From: Kitasatospora sp. NA04385
Lineage (GTDB): Bacteria; Actinomycetota; Actinomycetes; Streptomycetales; Streptomycetaceae
DNA length: 64,000 nt
Reading direction: 5' to 3'
NCBI RefSeq assembly: GCF_013364235.1
Contig: NZ_CP054919.1
Span: 287,276-351,275, forward strand
Below, piece by piece: positions 61,161 through 64,000 of the stretch. The notes under the pieces are model-generated. The model was not told where the DNA came from. It did not search any database and saw only the letters and a program-made list of their open reading frames with translations. The position numbers and the translations under genes are program-made. The number at the start of each line of letters is the position of its first letter. Positions within the stretch are counted from its first letter, which is position 1.

Positions 61161-62552
61161 TCAGGCCGCCATGCCGAGTTCGGTGCGGGTGCGGTTGAGG
61201 AACTCCCGTACGGCCGTTTCCCGGCGCCACGGTGCAAGGGCCGCATTGAACTCGCGGACATAGTCCAGGGCGCGGGTCGACTGAACGCGGGCAAGGACGT
61301 CCACTGCCTGGTTGCCGAGCTTGAGCCCGTGGTCCAGGTCGCGGTCCTGGAGGTGGGCGGTCCCGACGATCGCCAGCCGCATGCCCACCGAGCGGGTGAA
61401 CATCCCGGGCTGCATGGCCGCGGCCTGGGCGTTCCAGGCCAGGGCGGCCTTGGGGTTCTTCAGGTCGCGGAAGATCTCGGCGGCGTCGGCGGAGAGCCGG
61501 GCGTGGTGATAGAAGTCGATCCAGGCGGGTTCCCCAACGCCGTCGCGGGCCTGGTCGAGCAGGCTCTCGGAGGCGGCCAGGGCGGCCGAGGCGGCCCTGG
61601 CGTTGTTGTCGCGGGCGTGGGCCCGGGCCTCGATCAGCTTGGTGAAGGCCAGCACCCGCGGGGCGGCCTCACTCTTGGCGCGTTGGAAGGCGCCCTGGGT
61701 CATGTCGATGGCCTCGCTGGGGAAGCCCCTCAGGAGGGTCTGCATCGCCATCGTGGTGAGGACGTAGCAGCCGAGCTCGACGTCGCCGCCGGCCCGCGCG
61801 AGGCGGAGGGCCTGGATGAAGTGCCGCTGGGCGGCGTCGTGCTGGCCGACGTCGAAGGCGGTCCAGCCGGCCAGGCGGGAGAGTTCGGCGGTCACCGAGA
61901 ACAGCTCGCGTCCCACGTTGTCGCCGAACGAGCCGTTCAGCAGCGGCACGGCCCGCTCTTGCAGGCAGGCGGTGACGGAGTTGGCCTTCCAGTTCCCGCC
62001 GCCGTACTTCGAGTCCCACCGCCGGGCGTCGGCGGCGGCCTCCCGCAGTTCGGCGAGGTCGGCGGCGCCGACCCGGCCGCGGCCGCGATGGGCGGCATCG
62101 TCGTCGGCGGGGGTGACCAGCCAGCGGGTGACCGGGGTGGCGAACGCGGAGACGGCGAAGCCCGTTCGGGTGAGGAAGTCGCGGCGGTCCACAGTGCTCC
62201 AGAACGAAGTGGCGACGCGCACGGCGTCGGCGGGATCTCGCGGGAAATCCAACCCCACTGCAGCGTCGGGTGTCTGCGCATCCGCCATACCGATCTCCGC
62301 CAACTGCACGGGCCGGCCCAGTCGTTCGCCGATCGCTCGGGCCAGCAGCCTGGGCACCGGCCAGTCGGGGACCATGCCCCGGCGGCACCAGTTCGCGACC
62401 GAGGTGTGCGTGTAGTTGGTGGTCAGCCCGGCCTCAACGGCGAGCTGGTTCACCCGGTGGGCCAGCGATTTGTGGCTGGCCCCGTCGCACTTGTCGATCA
62501 TCCGGGCCAGCGCGTCGTTCGGCGGCTTGGCCCGGCGGGTGGTCGACGCCAC
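61161..62552 (-). CDS. HTH-type regulator with TPR-like helical domain
   Basis: 463 aa from GTG 62552 (GAGGGGG upstream). An XRE-like N-terminus (SLAHRVNQLAVEAGLTT, TSVANWCRRGMVPDWPVPRL) is followed by a twin-Arg-containing linker (RRDFLTRTGFAVSAFATPVT) and a long TPR-like helical part (about 165-463: LQERAVPLLNGSFGDNVG, HDAAQRHFIQALRLARAGG). This layout is common in streptomycetes and regulates neighbours in response to unknown ligands. It is divergent from the asnB-like gene. Confidence 0.88.
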   Translation of the reverse strand: MASTTRRAKPPNDALARMIDKCDGASHKSLAHRVNQLAVEAGLTTNYTHTSVANWCRRGMVPDWPVPRLLARAIGERLGRPVQLAEIGMADAQTPDAAVGLDFPRDPADAVRVATSFWSTVDRRDFLTRTGFAVSAFATPVTRWLVTPADDDAAHRGRGRVGAADLAELREAAADARRWDSKYGGGNWKANSVTACLQERAVPLLNGSFGDNVGRELFSVTAELSRLAGWTAFDVGQHDAAQRHFIQALRLARAGGDVELGCYVLTTMAMQTLLRGFPSEAIDMTQGAFQRAKSEAAPRVLAFTKLIEARAHARDNNARAASAALAASESLLDQARDGVGEPAWIDFYHHARLSADAAEIFRDLKNPKAALAWNAQAAAMQPGMFTRSVGMRLAIVGTAHLQDRDLDHGLKLGNQAVDVLARVQSTRALDYVREFNAALAPWRRETAVREFLNRTRTELGMAA

Positions 62553-62822
62553 AGCGTCCCCCTCATCCGTCCGCGCGGCTCTGCACGGAAGTCGTACGTG
62601 ACTGGGCACGAGAAGTCGTACGTCCGGCAGGCGACGCCGGATCACCGAGGGTATTGCCTTGGCTGCTCGCGGTGAACCGCTTTCGCGCGTTGTGCGCCCC
62701 CTTGCGAGCCCTGCCCCGGCCCGGCCGGACGCGGTTGTCTGATGCCCCGGGCCTCCGCCGGGCCGGACCACAGACCGTCCGGCGGGGGCCTCCACCGATT
62801 CACGCTCGGGGGTGACAACCAG

Positions 62823-64000
62823 ATGTGCGGAATCGCAGGACTGGCCGGCGCTGACGCCGCCCGCCACCAGACGACCGTCGCCGCGATGGGGATCGCTCAG
62901 AGGCACCGCGGCCCCGACGGCACCCGGCACCTGATCTCGGCCGACGGCCGGGCGGTGCTGTCCATGAACACCCTGCTGATCGTCGACCCTGCCGCCCGGT
63001 CCGGCCCCTACGAGGACCCGGCCAGCGGCGTCGTCCTGACCTTCAACGGCGAGATCTACAACTACCGGCAGGTCGCCGCTGCCTGGGGCATCCCGCTGGA
63101 GCCCGGCGAGAGCGACGCCCACCTGGTGTTGCGGGCCTGGGCCAAGATGGGGCCGGCCTGCCTGGCCGCCTTGGACGGCATGTTCGCGCTGGCCGTCTAT
63201 GACCCGCGCGAGGGCCGGCTGTTCCTCGCGCGGGACCGGCTCGGCGAGAAGCCGCTCTACTGGCGCCTGGACGGCGGGCGGCTCGCGTTCGCCTCCGAGG
63301 TCACCACGCTGACCGGCTACGGCACCGCCCCGCTGGTCGTCCGCCCGGAGATGCTGAGCATCGAAACGCCGGCCGGCGTCGACACCCCGTTCCAGGGCAT
63401 CCAACTCCTCGCGCCGGCCACCTTGCTGGCCTTCGACGTCGCCACCGGTTCCCTGGCCCAGCAGACCTGGTGGGCGCTGGAGGGGCTTGAGCCCTGGCAG
63501 GGCGACTACCGCACCGCGCTCGCCCGTATCTCCACCCTGCTGGCCGACCGCGTCCCGCTGCGGTCACCCGGCTCCGACTTCGCGCTCCTGCTGTCGGACG
63601 GGCTCGACTCCTCCGTGCTGGCCTACTTGATGCACCCGCAGGTCTGCATCACGGTCCGCTACCCCGGCCAAGACCGCCTGGACGAGTCCGCGACCGCGGC
63701 CGTCGTCGCCCGCGACATCGGTGCCGAACTGATGGTGATCGAGCCGACCGCCCAGGACTTCGCCCGCGCACTGCCGGAGATCATGCACGCGCTGGACTAC
63801 CCGATGGGCAACGCGCCCACGTTCTCCGCGCACATGGCCTACCGGGCGATCGCCGAGCGGGGCATCCGGGTCGTGGTGGGCGGGCTGGGGCCGGACGAGT
63901 TCCTGATGGGCTACGTCCGCCACGTGCTGGTCCTGTTCGGACCGCAGGCGGTGCTGGGCGCCGGGCTGGAGTCCTACCGGCCGCTGGCCTCCAAGCTCCT
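62823..64000 (+). CDS. asnB: Asparagine synthase-like amidotransferase (3' end outside window)
   Basis: From ATG 62823: MCGIAGLAG with the catalytic Cys2, QRHRGPDGTRH, TFNGEIYNYRQV and SDAHLVLRAW (glutaminase domain); then the synthetase domain with the PP-loop LLSDGLDSSVLA, where the usual SGGxDS is SDGLDSS, and VVVGGLGPDEFLMGY. 393 residues are visible and the frame runs off the end. It makes Asn or, in secondary metabolism, another amide. The unusual PP-loop could mean altered activity. The gap 62553-62822 should hold both divergent promoters. Confidence 0.92.
   Translation, partial: MCGIAGLAGADAARHQTTVAAMGIAQRHRGPDGTRHLISADGRAVLSMNTLLIVDPAARSGPYEDPASGVVLTFNGEIYNYRQVAAAWGIPLEPGESDAHLVLRAWAKMGPACLAALDGMFALAVYDPREGRLFLARDRLGEKPLYWRLDGGRLAFASEVTTLTGYGTAPLVVRPEMLSIETPAGVDTPFQGIQLLAPATLLAFDVATGSLAQQTWWALEGLEPWQGDYRTALARISTLLADRVPLRSPGSDFALLLSDGLDSSVLAYLMHPQVCITVRYPGQDRLDESATAAVVARDIGAELMVIEPTAQDFARALPEIMHALDYPMGNAPTFSAHMAYRAIAERGIRVVVGGLGPDEFLMGYVRHVLVLFGPQAVLGAGLESYRPLASKL

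Noticed and set aside
1-64000. tRNA, rRNA or replication origin
   Set aside because: No tRNA-like cloverleaf arms, rRNA segments, DnaA-box clusters or plasmid replication genes were recognised by eye. A tRNA scan would be needed to exclude an isolated tRNA.

Overview
The window is very GC-rich DNA from a streptomycete-type actinomycete, probably Streptomyces or Kitasatospora. The evidence is the third-position GC bias, frequent GTG starts with GTGA/ATGA stop-start overlaps, a CebR-type operator, families typical of this group (DUF6192/RacP, DUF6221, DUF6247, ECF41) and a type I-E CRISPR-Cas operon of actinobacterial layout.

Layout. 1-15.1 kb looks like ordinary chromosome: a secreted GH9 cellulase with a CebR site, a Tim44-like membrane protein, a FUSC-like transporter coupled to mscL, a NarL-type two-component pair, a glycosyltransferase-like gene split by a 7-bp tandem repeat, a STAND/TPR regulator, and a cobalamin riboswitch ahead of two secreted proteins that together resemble a split transcobalamin. 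15.1-31.2 kb is a degraded accessory zone: remnants of IS630, IS5 and ISL3 elements, one complete-ended IS630, many small genes (several frameshifted), a PIN-domain toxin-antitoxin-like pair, a Uma2 nuclease and scattered CRISPR-repeat remnants. 31.4-35.7 kb holds a PadR-regulated FtsX/MacB-type ABC exporter. 35.7-38.6 kb is a nest of insertions: an IS5 element containing a zinc-ribbon gene that is itself split by an IS3 element.

39.1-50.5 kb is the CRISPR-Cas core. A minus-strand operon cas3-cse1-cse2-cas7-cas5-cas6-cas1-cas2 runs into a 14-repeat array, and a second, divergent 10-repeat array starts upstream of cas3. From 50.5 to 61.1 kb further arrays of 3-8 repeats alternate with small gene cassettes: RelBE, a DUF6247 pair, Fic, an oxidoreductase/ECF41 pair and barstar. 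The window ends with an HTH/TPR regulator divergent from an asparagine synthase-like gene that runs off the end.

The main pattern is that type I-E repeats (29 bp, mostly 32-bp spacers) occur at about fourteen places over 45 kb. They fall in two related sequence families with hybrids, several places keep a copy of a leader, and the genes between them are mostly toxin-antitoxin-like or defence-related. The arrays and cassettes look like one mosaic island shaped by repeat-mediated recombination. The many frameshifts may be true decay or, in part, sequencing error. All family assignments come from reading the sequence; no database search was run.
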